Positions 19,255 through 27,211 are shown, numbered from the stretch's first letter. The stretch is 64,000 nucleotides of DNA from Clostridiales bacterium (GCA_004556345.1 SFHQ01000009.1:1-64000); one strand, 5' to 3'. A program made the numbers and translations. The notes: generated by a model not told the origin, from the sequence alone.

Positions 19255-20241
19255 TTAGGGCAAAAACGTCAGCGCCGCGCCGTCCACCAGCCAGGCCGTT
19301 CCCAGCAGGAGGAGCAGGGCCAGCACCACCGGCTCCAGCACGGCAAGCACCCGCGCCGACCGTTTCCCCTGCCGCAGCGTTTCGATCCCGCGGACGGGCC
19401 AGGGCGTGGCAAACAAGACCGCCAGAACCAGCGGCACGGCATAGCTCCGCAGGAGATAGGCCCCGGCCTCTCCCAAGAGGCCGGCGTCCCCGCCGCCCAA
19501 GAGGGGCAGAAACAACGCAGAAAGGCTTTTGCAGCCCCCCGCCGTGCCCAGCACGCCGCCCAAGAGCAGCAGGACCCAGACGATCCCGCGCAGGCCCCGG
19601 CGCTGGTCCAGCCCCGGCTTCCGCGTCAAATTTCCCAGCCACAGCAGCGGCCCGGCAGTCAGCTCGCACAGGTCAAAGCCCAGCAGCTTCCCCAGGCCGA
19701 CGGCCAGGTTCCCGTAGCTGGCCAGGGCATAATACACCGCCAGCGCCACCGCCGCCAGGCGGACCCAGGCCAGAAGAGCGCCCGTCTGCCCGAACTTCTC
19801 CACCTCTTGAGAAAACATCCAAAGGGTGTCCGCCAAGATCACTTTCTGGCACAGGCCCCAGACCAACCGCCGCAGGCCCTCTGCGCAGCGCGGCACGGTG
19901 TTTTCCCGGTCCAACAGCTGCTGTTCTAAGACAGGATAGGGCATCATCGGCTCCACCGCCCAGGGGGTGCCCACCAAATACAGGGCCAAATACACGGGGT
20001 TTTTCCGGGGCTTGATCTCCCGCCGGCAGACGCCCACCACATAGGCCGCCGCCTGCAAGATCACCACAAGCACAAACGGCCAGGTAAACATCCACCCCCT
20101 GGTCCAAAGGCAGAAAAACACGCTGGCCCCCAACAGAAACCAGTTGCGGGCCGCGTTGGTCTTCCCCCTGGGCAGCAGGCAGGAGACGCCAACCACCACC
20201 GGGAGAAAGTAATACAGAAACGAGAGGCTGACAAAGGTCAC
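19255..20241 (-). CDS. MBOAT-like membrane protein, short and lacking the catalytic region
   Basis: A 328-residue multi-pass protein. Conserved AlgI/DltB-type segments are visible: the N-terminal SLSFLYYFLPVVV, GLRRLVWGLCQKVILADTL (123-141), and AVYYALASYGNLAVGLGKLLGFDL (168-191), equivalent to the YFDFSGYSDMAIGLGRMLGF region. Right after this, where family members have FWRRWHISLSTWF and then the conserved histidine, the sequence runs into an unrelated LTAGPLLWLGNL stretch. AlgI-type proteins are about 460-520 residues. I infer that acyl transfer by the usual mechanism is lost. It is coupled by ATGA to the lipoprotein gene upstream. Confidence 0.75.
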   Translation of the reverse strand: MTFVSLSFLYYFLPVVVGVSCLLPRGKTNAARNWFLLGASVFFCLWTRGWMFTWPFVLVVILQAAAYVVGVCRREIKPRKNPVYLALYLVGTPWAVEPMMPYPVLEQQLLDRENTVPRCAEGLRRLVWGLCQKVILADTLWMFSQEVEKFGQTGALLAWVRLAAVALAVYYALASYGNLAVGLGKLLGFDLCELTAGPLLWLGNLTRKPGLDQRRGLRGIVWVLLLLGGVLGTAGGCKSLSALFLPLLGGGDAGLLGEAGAYLLRSYAVPLVLAVLFATPWPVRGIETLRQGKRSARVLAVLEPVVLALLLLLGTAWLVDGAALTFLP

Positions 20242-20753
20242 GACAGATCACTCACCCCGTCGCCGCCGTCCTCGTCCATGGACTGGGGGCACATGACGAA
20301 GAAGACCACGTCCCCCTCCCGGCGCACCACGGTCTCGTCGGCCTCGGTGCAGATGTTCCAGCGGGGGTTGGCCTGGTCCTTCAATGTCTGAACGAAGGCG
20401 TCGCCGTCGGTCCCCGCATCCAGGCGGAAAAGATAGCCCACAAAGGGAATGGTGCCGATGACGGGGGCGAACATGACCCCCTCGGCAAAGCCGGTGATCT
20501 CGTCGTTGCCAAAGCCCATGAGCAGGCCAGGCTCCACCGGCGTAACTTCCCCGTCGATGGGCAGGCCGGAGTCGTTCATGAGTGTGTTGCCCAGGTCCGT
20601 CAGGTCAAGGTTTGGATCGGCCTTCCCCCGCTCCTCAAACACCTGGACCAGCATCGTCCCCATGGTACCGGGGGCAGTCTCCCCCTGCCCGCAGGCAGCT
20701 AAGGTCAGCACGGCCAGCACGGCCAAAAAAATCGCAGTCAGTCGTTTGGTCAT
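20238..20753 (-). CDS. Small lipoprotein of unknown function
   Basis: A 171-residue lipoprotein. MTKRLTAIFLAVLAVLTLAAC is a clean signal peptide with lipobox LAAC. The mature part has GFGNDEITGFAEGVMFAPVIG and an acidic tail; the pattern suggests a small secreted domain, but I do not recognise the family. The ATG at 20753 follows AAAGGAG; a longer frame reading has no signal sequence. It is translationally coupled to the MBOAT-like gene and is the first gene of the three-gene surface cassette. Confidence 0.8.
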   Translation of the reverse strand: MTKRLTAIFLAVLAVLTLAACGQGETAPGTMGTMLVQVFEERGKADPNLDLTDLGNTLMNDSGLPIDGEVTPVEPGLLMGFGNDEITGFAEGVMFAPVIGTIPFVGYLFRLDAGTDGDAFVQTLKDQANPRWNICTEADETVVRREGDVVFFVMCPQSMDEDGGDGVSDLS

Positions 20754-20781
20754 GGTATGCTCCTTTCGGTTTCGTTGGGTT

Positions 20782-20787
20782 AGTATA
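20782..20787 (-). promoter_or_regulatory. Extended -10 promoter of the lipoprotein-MBOAT-DHHW cassette
   Basis: TGGTATACT on the minus strand gives an extended -10 (TGn plus TATACT, 20782-20787), about 30 bases before the ATG. No recognisable -35. Confidence 0.45.
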
Positions 20788-20814
20788 CCACACCCCGCCC
20801 GGCAATACCAGCCC

Positions 20815-20855
20815 AAAAAACATCCCCCGGACGCAAACCAAGCTGCATCCGGGGG
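20815..20855 (-). terminator. Terminator after the P-type ATPase gene
   Basis: Stem CCCCCGGAYGCA / TGCRTCCGGGGG (20824-20835 and 20844-20855; one G-U pair in the minus-strand RNA), then TTTTTT on the minus strand. It lies 16 bases after the ATPase stop. Confidence 0.9.
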
Positions 20856-20870
20856 GAACCTTGCTTTCTC

Positions 20871-23516
20871 TCAATGGGGGGCTGCCGCCGTCTCCTGCAC
20901 GGTCTTGGGGTGGGCGGCGCGATGCACACCCTTCACGATCTCGCAGACGATCAGCGGCGTGAGGGCCAGGCCCAGGGTGACACCCCACAGGGATAGGGTC
21001 AGGGGGACGACAGAGAAGGCCGCCTGCAAGGGCGGGGCCAGGAGGACGGCGGCTTGCAGGAGCAGGCCGACAAGAAAGGCCTTGTTCATGGCGGGGTTGG
21101 AGAAGACGCCCAGGCGAAAAAGGCTGGTCCGCTCGCTGCGGACGTCGAAGGCGTGGAACAGCTGACTGAGGGTCAGGGTGGCGAAGGCCATGGTGTTGGC
21201 CACGGCGTAGTCGTTGGAGAGATACAGCCCCAAGCCGTAGGCCAGGAGGGTGATGCCGCCGACCAGGATCCCCTGCCAGGCCAGGCGGCGGGAAAAGGCG
21301 CGGCTGAACAGCGGCTCGTGAGGGTCCCTGGGGGGCTGGTCCATCACCCGCCGCTCCACCGGCTCCATCCCCAGGGCCAGGGCCGGGAGAGAATCCGTGA
21401 CGAGATTCAGCCAGAGCAGCTGCACCGGCGTCAGGGGCGCGTGGGAGAAGGGCAGGACCGTGGCCAAGAAGATGGTGAGGATCTCCCCGATGTTGCAGGA
21501 GAGCAAGTAGTGGATGGCCTTGCGGATGTTGGCGTAGATGCCCCGCCCCTGCTCCACGGCGGCGACCACGGTGGCAAAGTTGTCGTCGGTGAGGATCATG
21601 TCCGCCGCGCCCTTGGCCACGTCCGTGCCCGCTTTGCCCATGGCGCAGCCAATGTCGGCAGCCCGGAGGGCGGGGGCGTCGTTGACACCGTCGCCGGTCA
21701 TGGCGACGACGCGGCCTTTTTTCTGCCAGGCCTGGACGATGCGGAGCTTGTGCTCCGGGGTCACGCGGGCGTAGACGGAGACCCGCTCGATCTCCTCCTC
21801 CAGGGCCTCTTGCGGCAGGAAATCCAACCCCGGCCCGTCGATGGCCTTGTCCCCCGGCCGGAAGATGTTCAGCTGGCGGGCAATGGCCACCGCCGTCTCC
21901 TTGTGGTCGCCGGTGATCATAATGGGCCGGATGCCCGCCGCCGCGCAGCGGTCCACCGCCGTCCTGGCTTCGGGCCGGGGCGGGTCCATCATGCCGATGA
22001 GGCCCACAAAGGTCAGGTCGTGCTCCAAGGTCTGGGCGTCAAACTGCTTGGGGGCGGCAGTCTCCTCCCGCTGGGCCACGGCCAGGACCCGCAGGGCCTG
22101 GCCCGCCAGGATGCGGTTTTCTGAAAGGATCCGCCCCCGGCTCCCAGCGTCCAGGGGTTTCCGGCCCCCAGGGCCTAAGAGATGGGTGCATTGGGCCAGG
22201 ACGGCCTCCGGAGCCCCTTTCACGGCGATGAGGACCCCGCCGCCGGGGCAGGTGTGGCAGGTGGCCATGCGCTTGCGGACGGCATCGAAGGGCGCTTCCC
22301 CCCGGCGGGGGAAATCCTGGTCCAGGCGGGTTTTGGCAAAGCCCTCGCGGGCGGCCCGGAGGGCAATGGCCGTCTCCGTGGGGTCTCCGGTGAAATCGGT
22401 GCCGTCGGGGGTGGGCTTGGCGTCGCTGCACAGGGTCCCCAGGGTGAGGGCCAGGGGGCGCTTGCCGGGGGCGGCGGTCCAGACGTCTAAGACGGCCATT
22501 TGGTTCTTGGTCAGTGTCCCGGTCTTGTCCGAGCAGATGACGGACGCACAGCCCAGGGTCTCCACCGCAGGCAGGCGCTTGATGATGGCGTTGCGCTTGG
22601 CCATGCGTCCCACGCCAATGGCCAACACGATGGTGACGATGGCGGGCAGGCCCTCCGGGATCGCTGCCACGGCCAGGGCCACCGCCGTGAGAAACATGTC
22701 CAGAATGTCCCGGTGCTGGAGCATCCCCACGCCGAACATCACGGCGCACACGCCCACGCACACCAGGGAGAGGACTTGGGAGACCTCGCCCATCTTCCGC
22801 TGGAGGGGCGTCTGCCCCTGCTGCTGGCGGAGGAGGAGACCGGCGATCTTTCCCATCTCCGAGTCCATGCCGGTGCCGGTCACGACGATCTTCCCCCGGC
22901 CCCCGGTGACAACGGTGCCGCCGATGACCATGTTTTTCCGCTCGGCCAAGGGGGTGTCCGGGGGCAGACCGCTGCCGTCTCGCTTGGCCACGGCCCCGGA
23001 CTCGCCGGTCATCGCCGACTCATCCGTCTGCAACCCGGCTTCCCATAAAATACGGCCGTCGGCAGGGACGTAGTCTCCCGCTTCCAGCCAGACGATGTCG
23101 CCGGGGACGAGATCGGTGCTGTCCAGCCTGGCCTCCCCGCCGTCCCGCAGGACCTTGGCCTTGGGGGACGAGAGCTTGCGTAGGGCCTCCAGGGCTTTCC
23201 GGGCGTTGTCCTCCTGCGAGACAGAGATGACGGTGTTGAACACCACAATGCCCAGAATAATGGCCGCGTCCAGCCAGTCCCGTCCGCCCCCGGCAAAAAA
23301 CGACAGGGCCGCGGCGGCCAGCAGGACTAAGATCATCGGGTCTTTCAGCTGGCCCAGGACTTGGCGGAGCTTCCCCGCCTGGGGGACCTCGTCCAGCTGG
23401 TTGGGGCCATAGGCCGCCAGCCGCCGGGCGGCCTCCTGGCCGCTCAAGCCCCGGTCCGGATCGGTGTTCAAGGTCTCCAGCACCCGCCGGAGGCTGTCGC
23501 TGTAAAATGTACGCAT
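20871..23516 (-). CDS. Cation-transporting P-type ATPase, calcium (SERCA/PMCA) type
   Basis: An 881-residue P2-type pump, likely exporting Ca2+ at the cell membrane. Order: N-terminal cation ATPase domain (ETLNTDPDRGLSGQEA), membrane helices M1-M2, actuator domain with TGES (170-173), M4 with AAIPEGLPAIV (Glu288 as a calcium ligand), phosphorylation site CSDKTGTLTK (Asp330), nucleotide domain, hinge MTGDGVNDAPAL, then six C-terminal helices including NLVTDSLPALALG. It is monocistronic. A weak GGAAGGGG precedes the ATG. A second calcium-type pump lies at 58.3-61.0 kb. Confidence 0.92.
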   Translation of the reverse strand: MRTFYSDSLRRVLETLNTDPDRGLSGQEAARRLAAYGPNQLDEVPQAGKLRQVLGQLKDPMILVLLAAAALSFFAGGGRDWLDAAIILGIVVFNTVISVSQEDNARKALEALRKLSSPKAKVLRDGGEARLDSTDLVPGDIVWLEAGDYVPADGRILWEAGLQTDESAMTGESGAVAKRDGSGLPPDTPLAERKNMVIGGTVVTGGRGKIVVTGTGMDSEMGKIAGLLLRQQQGQTPLQRKMGEVSQVLSLVCVGVCAVMFGVGMLQHRDILDMFLTAVALAVAAIPEGLPAIVTIVLAIGVGRMAKRNAIIKRLPAVETLGCASVICSDKTGTLTKNQMAVLDVWTAAPGKRPLALTLGTLCSDAKPTPDGTDFTGDPTETAIALRAAREGFAKTRLDQDFPRRGEAPFDAVRKRMATCHTCPGGGVLIAVKGAPEAVLAQCTHLLGPGGRKPLDAGSRGRILSENRILAGQALRVLAVAQREETAAPKQFDAQTLEHDLTFVGLIGMMDPPRPEARTAVDRCAAAGIRPIMITGDHKETAVAIARQLNIFRPGDKAIDGPGLDFLPQEALEEEIERVSVYARVTPEHKLRIVQAWQKKGRVVAMTGDGVNDAPALRAADIGCAMGKAGTDVAKGAADMILTDDNFATVVAAVEQGRGIYANIRKAIHYLLSCNIGEILTIFLATVLPFSHAPLTPVQLLWLNLVTDSLPALALGMEPVERRVMDQPPRDPHEPLFSRAFSRRLAWQGILVGGITLLAYGLGLYLSNDYAVANTMAFATLTLSQLFHAFDVRSERTSLFRLGVFSNPAMNKAFLVGLLLQAAVLLAPPLQAAFSVVPLTLSLWGVTLGLALTPLIVCEIVKGVHRAAHPKTVQETAAAPH

Positions 23517-23630
23517 ACGATTCCCGCGCCCCTTCCGCTTCCATTGCTGGCTCTAGCATAGCGGACAGGCCCCTTTCGATTCTGTCACATTCTGGAATCT
23601 CAGAAAAGTTTTTCCTCTCCGAGATAAACA

Positions 23631-23662
23631 GCGGGAAGAGAACGCTGTGGTTCTCTTCCCGC
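23631..23662. repeat. 13-bp perfect hairpin between the ATPase and the small peptide gene
   Basis: GCGGGAAGAGAAC / GTTCTCTTCCCGC with loop GCTGTG. On the minus strand a modest T-rich run follows (TGTTTATC). It could end leftward antisense transcription coming from the promoter at 24002-24031, or be part of the ATPase leader. Confidence 0.5.
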
Positions 23663-23690
23663 ACAAAATTTTGTGGTTATTTGTAGAATC

Positions 23691-23719
23691 TTGTCGAAGC
23701 GATTCTTTTCTGATATACT
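23691..23719 (+). promoter_or_regulatory. Promoter of the small hydrophobic peptide
   Basis: TTGTCG (23691-23696), 17-base spacer, TATACT (23714-23719) preceded by TGA, giving an extended -10. Transcription would begin near 23726, leaving a leader of about 37 bases. Confidence 0.7.
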
Positions 23720-23733
23720 GACGTTGCTGCTGA

Positions 23734-23753
23734 CTCCTTCGCAGTGGAAGGAG
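23734..23753 (+). promoter_or_regulatory. Hairpin that hides the ribosome binding site of the peptide gene
   Basis: CTCCTTC (23734-23740) is the exact complement of GAAGGAG (23747-23753), with a 6-base loop GCAGTG. The second arm contains most of the Shine-Dalgarno AAGGAGG (23748-23754). Folding would block ribosome entry, as in known type I toxin mRNAs. Confidence 0.6.
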
Positions 23754-23762
23754 GTGAGCTGC

Positions 23763-23855
23763 GTGGAGACCGTTATGGCGTTCCTCATGTCAATTGTGGC
23801 AGACGTACTGTCGTACTTTATCTGCAAATGGCTGGATGATGATGGGGACCGGTAA
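23763..23855 (+). CDS. 30-residue hydrophobic peptide, candidate type I toxin
   Basis: GTG start 8 bases after AAGGAGG. The peptide has one membrane segment (residues about 4-20, AFLMSIVADVLSYFI) followed by a charged tail CKWLDDDGDR. A longer in-frame reading from 23673 would place the promoter and the RBS inside the gene, so the short form is preferred. Size, single membrane helix, charged C-terminus, own promoter, masked RBS and a strong opposing promoter downstream all fit a type I toxin such as the TxpA class, but the sequence is not one of the toxins I can name. I recall short hypothetical proteins with an ICKWLD tail in Bacillota, which I cannot verify here. Confidence 0.6.
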   Translation: METVMAFLMSIVADVLSYFICKWLDDDGDR

Positions 23856-23907
23856 GCAGTGACCAGCCTGAGGCGACTTAAGCCCGCGTCTCTGCAAAAA
23901 TGCAATC

Positions 23908-23995
23908 AAAAAAGGGAACAGAACGCCACCGAGAAGCTGCAACTTCTGGTGGCGTTCGTGCTTACTGCGTGGATAAAAGTTATGGCGCTTTTTCC
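23908..23995 (-). ncRNA. Candidate antisense RNA facing the small peptide gene
   Basis: A transcript starting near 23995 from the consensus minus-strand promoter would run through the hairpin 23921-23957 (GAACGCCACC.GAGAAG / CTTCTGGTGGCGTTC, one bulged base, loop CTGCAA), then TGTTCCC and TTTTTT (23908-23913), a plausible terminator. That gives an RNA of about 88 bases that overlaps the 3' untranslated part of the peptide mRNA. If it reads past this point it would cover the whole peptide gene to the hairpin at 23631. Such 3'-overlapping antisense RNA is the TxpA/RatA design. Confidence 0.55.
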
Positions 23996-24001
23996 AAGTT
24001 C

Positions 24002-24031
24002 ATTATAGTATATGCCTCACAGCCTTGTCAA
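24002..24031 (-). promoter_or_regulatory. Consensus sigma-A promoter directed leftward
   Basis: Minus-strand TTGACA (24026-24031), 18-base spacer, TATAAT (24002-24007): both boxes are perfect. The nearest annotated gene in this direction is the ATPase at 23516, almost 500 bases away, so a short RNA is the simplest product, although the ATPase could also use it. Confidence 0.85.
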
Positions 24032-24077
24032 GGCCTCCCCTGTGGAAAGATTTCGACACAGGAGCTTAGAAACCCTC

Positions 24078-24106
24078 TTGACAAGACCTGTGATTTGGTG
24101 TAAATT
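24078..24106 (+). promoter_or_regulatory. Promoter of the methionine T-box leader and metNIQ
   Basis: TTGACA (24078-24083), 17-base spacer, TAAATT (24101-24106). It is divergent from the leftward promoter at 24002-24031, and both -35 boxes lie in a CTTGACAAG context. Confidence 0.8.
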
Positions 24107-24112
24107 TACTTT

Positions 24113-24392
24113 CACAATGGAATACCACAAAGACAATGAAGAGAAGAGTACCCACGGCGATTCGCTTCAGAGAGTCCCGGTTGCTGAAAAGGGACGCGCT
24201 GACCTATGGGGAAGATGGTCTCGGAGTCGCGCACCGAGTGGCGGTTTGCCATTAGGCTGCGACGGGAGCGCCCGTCATCGCGCCAGGGTGTGCTTGCACC
24301 CGCTAAGGCCGGCTTCGTGAGGAGCCGCGCGAACCAAGGTGGTACCACGGCGAAGTTTGCCGTCCTTGATCTATGTCAAGGACGGTTTTTTT
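24113..24392 (+). ncRNA. Methionine T-box riboswitch leader
   Basis: TGGTACCACGG (24340-24350) is the T-box; the terminator is CCGTCCTTGA / TCAAGGACGG plus T7 (24360-24392), and CGTCCTT can pair with AAGGTGG to form the antiterminator. Stem I: GAGA pairs with TCTC and CCCA with TGGG, leaving specifier-loop strands AGAGTA and GAAGATGG. This puts AUG (24215-24217) in the specifier position followed by G, so the leader reads tRNA-Met. The distal loop contains GTCCC / GGGAC with the expected GTTGCTGA loop. It controls the methionine importer that follows. Confidence 0.93.
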
Positions 24393-24494
24393 GTTGTATA
24401 GCCAGAATGATCCCGTCCTCCGGCCGCGCCGGATGGGGCGGCCCACCTTCGCCCGAAACGCGGCGAACCAAACCAAGAGAGAAGGGAGAACACC

Positions 24495-25508
24495 GTGAGT
24501 TTACCCATCATCCAAATTCAACATCTGAATAAGACCTTCGGCACCGGAGAGGCCGCCGTCCACGCCCTGGAAGACATCAACTTAGAGGTCCAGGCGGGTG
24601 AGATCTTCGGCATCATCGGTCTTTCCGGCGCAGGCAAGTCCACCCTGGTCCGCTGCATGAACCTGCTGGAGCGCCCCACCTCCGGCTCGGTCGTCGTGGA
24701 CGGCAAGGACATGACCAAGCTCTCCGTGAAGGAGCTGCGCAAGGCCCGCAAGGACATCAGCATGATCTTCCAGAGCTTCAACCTGCTCATGCAGCGCACC
24801 GCCCTGGACAACATCTGCTTCCCCTTAGAGCTGGTCGGCACCCCCCGCGCCAAGGCCGTGGCCCGCGCGAAAGAACTGCTGGACCTGGTCGGCCTGGGCA
24901 ACCGGGCCGGGGCCTACCCCGCCCAGCTCTCCGGCGGCCAGAAGCAGCGCGTCGCCATCGCCCGCGCCCTGGCCACGGACCCCAAGGTCCTGCTGTGTGA
25001 CGAGGCAACCTCTGCCCTGGACCCCACCACGACCCTGTCGATTTTGGATCTGCTGAAGGAGCTGAACCAAAAGCTGGGCGTCACCGTGGTGGTCATCACC
25101 CACCAGATGAATGTCATCGAGGAAATCTGCCACCGGGTCGCCATTCTGGACCACGGCGTGGTGGCCGAGCAGGACACCGTGGAAGAGATCTTCTCCAACC
25201 CCAAGACGGACATCGGCCGCCAGCTGGTCTACCCCAACGGCGTGCGCATCGACCAGCTTCCCCCCGCCCAGGTCATCCGGGTGGCGTTCAACGGCGGCTC
25301 GTCCTATGAGCCGCTCATCGCCTCCCTGGCCATCGACTGCGGCGTGAAAGTCAATATTCTGGGGGCGGACACCCGCAACATGGACGGCAAGGCCTTCGGC
25401 ACCATGCTCCTGGGCCTGCCCAAGGACCCCAAAGAGGCGGGCAAAGCCCTGGACTATATCAAGAGCCAGCCCGACATTACGGTAGAGGAGGTTTCCGGTC
25501 ATGCTTGA
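24495..25508 (+). CDS. metN: Methionine ABC transporter ATPase
   Basis: A 337-residue ATPase of the methionine uptake (MUT) family. Walker [11 protein letters not shown]-loop IFQSFNL, signature LSGGQKQRV, Walker B VLLCDEAT, then the C-terminal NIL domain (about 260-337) that binds methionine and inhibits transport when the cell is replete. GTG start with GAAGGGAG upstream. Overlaps metI by 8 bases. The methionine T-box upstream supports the substrate call. Confidence 0.97.
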   Translation: MSLPIIQIQHLNKTFGTGEAAVHALEDINLEVQAGEIFGIIGLSGAGKSTLVRCMNLLERPTSGSVVVDGKDMTKLSVKELRKARKDISMIFQSFNLLMQRTALDNICFPLELVGTPRAKAVARAKELLDLVGLGNRAGAYPAQLSGGQKQRVAIARALATDPKVLLCDEATSALDPTTTLSILDLLKELNQKLGVTVVVITHQMNVIEEICHRVAILDHGVVAEQDTVEEIFSNPKTDIGRQLVYPNGVRIDQLPPAQVIRVAFNGGSSYEPLIASLAIDCGVKVNILGADTRNMDGKAFGTMLLGLPKDPKEAGKALDYIKSQPDITVEEVSGHA

Positions 25509-26181
25509 GACGATTTCCCAGTTCTGGGGTCAGTACGGCGGCCTGCTGCTGGAGGGCACCAGGGACACCCTCATCATGGTGTTCATCTCCACCCTCTTCG
25601 CCTATGTCATCGGCCTGCCCCTGGGCGTGCTGCTGAGCATCACCCAGCCCCACGGCATCTGGCCCCATAAATGGCTCAACCGCATTCTGGGCTGGATCAT
25701 CAACGTGGGCCGTTCCCTGCCCTTCATCATCCTGATGATCGCCATCATGCCCTTCACCAAGGCCCTCGTGGGCACCAAGATCGGCGTCCCCGGTGCCATC
25801 GTCCCCCTGGTTGTCTCCGCCGCGCCGTTCATCGCCCGCATGGTCGAGACGTCTCTGGCAGAAGTGGACGCAGGCGTGGTCGAGGCCGCCCAGTCCATGG
25901 GCGCTTCCAACCTCCAGATCGTCTGGAAGGTCTATCTGCCCGAAGCCGTGCCCTCTCTGATCCTGGGCGCGTCCATCTCCATCATCACCCTGCTCGGCTA
26001 CACCGCCATCGCCGGTGCCGTCGGTGCCGGTGGTCTGGGCGACCTGGCCGTTCGGTACGGCTACCAGCGCCGCGTGACCTCCATGATGGTCGTCACCGTC
26101 ATCTTCATCATCATCCTGGTGCAGGTGATCCAATCCGTTTTCAGTTGGCTGTCCACGAAGCTGGACAAGCGTCTGAGATAA
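25501..26181 (+). CDS. metI: Methionine ABC transporter permease
   Basis: A 226-residue permease with five membrane segments and the MetI-type loop MVETSLAEVDAGVVEAAQSMGAS, which docks MetN. GAVGAGGLGDLAVRYGYQR near the C-terminus is typical. It starts inside the end of metN, so translation is coupled. Confidence 0.96.
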   Translation: MLETISQFWGQYGGLLLEGTRDTLIMVFISTLFAYVIGLPLGVLLSITQPHGIWPHKWLNRILGWIINVGRSLPFIILMIAIMPFTKALVGTKIGVPGAIVPLVVSAAPFIARMVETSLAEVDAGVVEAAQSMGASNLQIVWKVYLPEAVPSLILGASISIITLLGYTAIAGAVGAGGLGDLAVRYGYQRRVTSMMVVTVIFIIILVQVIQSVFSWLSTKLDKRLR

Positions 26182-26219
26182 ATTTTATACCATCTTATTG
26201 TTAGGAGGAACTGATTCCC

Positions 26220-27098
26220 ATGAAGAAGCTTCTTGCTCTGACCCTGGCGCTGGTTCTCTGCCTGGGCCTGGCTGCCTGCGGCGGCGGCACCAGCACGGAC
26301 ACCGACACCAACGCTGACACCTCTTCCGACGCCGACACCAACGGCGATGCTACCGCCAACGGCGAGACCATCACCCTGACCGTCGGTGCCACCCCCAACC
26401 CCCACGCTGAGATCCTGGCTCAGGTCAAGGACGACCTGGCTGCCGAGGGCATCGACCTGGTGGTGAAGGAGTATAGCGACTACGTCGTGCCCAACACCGC
26501 CGTGGAGGAGGGTGACCTGGACGCCAACTACTTCCAGCACACCCCCTACATGGAAAAGTTCAACGAGGAGAACGGCACCCATCTGGTTTCCGTGGGCAAG
26601 ATCCACTATGAGCCCATGGGCATTTATCCCGGCCTCACCAAGACCCTGGAAGAGCTGCCCGACGGCGCTACCATCGCCGTGCCCAACGACGCCACCAACG
26701 AGGCTCGTGCCCTCCAGCTGCTGGCCGCACAGGGCCTGATCGAGCTGAAGGAGGACGCCGGTCTGAACGCCACCCCCAACGACATCACCAGCAACCCCAA
26801 GAACCTGCAGTTCAAGGAGCTGGAGGCCGCTATGCTGCCCCAGACCGCCAGCGAGGTCGACCTGTCCGTCATCAACTCCAACTTCGCCATGGAAGGCGGC
26901 ATGAACCCCGCCACTGATTCCCTGGCTTCCGAGGACGCTGATTCCGAGGCCGCCCAGACCTTCGCCAACATCGTCGCCGTGAAGGAAGGCCACGAGAACG
27001 ACCCCGCCATCCAGGCTCTGGTCAAGGCTCTGCAGTCCGACAAGGTCAAGGAGTACATCGAAAAGACCTACAGCGGCGCTGTTGTCGCCGTGTTCTAA
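26220..27098 (+). CDS. metQ: Methionine-binding lipoprotein
   Basis: A 292-residue NlpA/MetQ family lipoprotein. Signal peptide with lipobox LAAC (Cys20), a Thr/Asp-rich linker, then TVGATPNPHAEIL, KEYSDYVVPNTAVEEGDLDANYFQH and YPGLTKTLEELPDGATIAVPNDATN, all MetQ landmarks. Captures methionine outside the cell for MetNI. AGGAGGAA precedes the ATG. Confidence 0.96.
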   Translation: MKKLLALTLALVLCLGLAACGGGTSTDTDTNADTSSDADTNGDATANGETITLTVGATPNPHAEILAQVKDDLAAEGIDLVVKEYSDYVVPNTAVEEGDLDANYFQHTPYMEKFNEENGTHLVSVGKIHYEPMGIYPGLTKTLEELPDGATIAVPNDATNEARALQLLAAQGLIELKEDAGLNATPNDITSNPKNLQFKELEAAMLPQTASEVDLSVINSNFAMEGGMNPATDSLASEDADSEAAQTFANIVAVKEGHENDPAIQALVKALQSDKVKEYIEKTYSGAVVAVF

Positions 27099-27132
27099 GG
27101 TTTTCAGAACACACAAGAAACCTGATCTGCGC

Positions 27133-27169
27133 AAAGAACGGAGAAGCCCGCCCGCTTCTCCGTTCTTTT
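27133..27169 (+). terminator. Terminator after metQ
   Basis: 15-bp stem AAAGAACGGAGAAGC / GCTTCTCCGTTCTTT (27133-27147, 27154-27168), the right arm merging into TTTT. Confidence 0.92.
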
Positions 27170-27183
27170 GTCCATTTCCCCTC

Positions 27184-27211
27184 TTGACACTTCGCCACAA
27201 TATGATAAAGT
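27184..27211 (+). promoter_or_regulatory. Promoter of the MATE exporter gene
   Basis: TTGACA (27184-27189), 16-base spacer, TAAAGT (27206-27211). Confidence 0.55.

Noticed and set aside
18358..19929. A 523-codon plus-strand frame opposite the DHHW and MBOAT-like genes
   Set aside because: His/Gln/Pro-rich reverse-frame composition; the opposite strand has signal, motif and start-site support.
23673..23762. A longer 60-residue form of the small peptide
   Set aside because: It would place the promoter, hairpin and Shine-Dalgarno inside the coding region; the GTG at 23763 has the correct RBS spacing.
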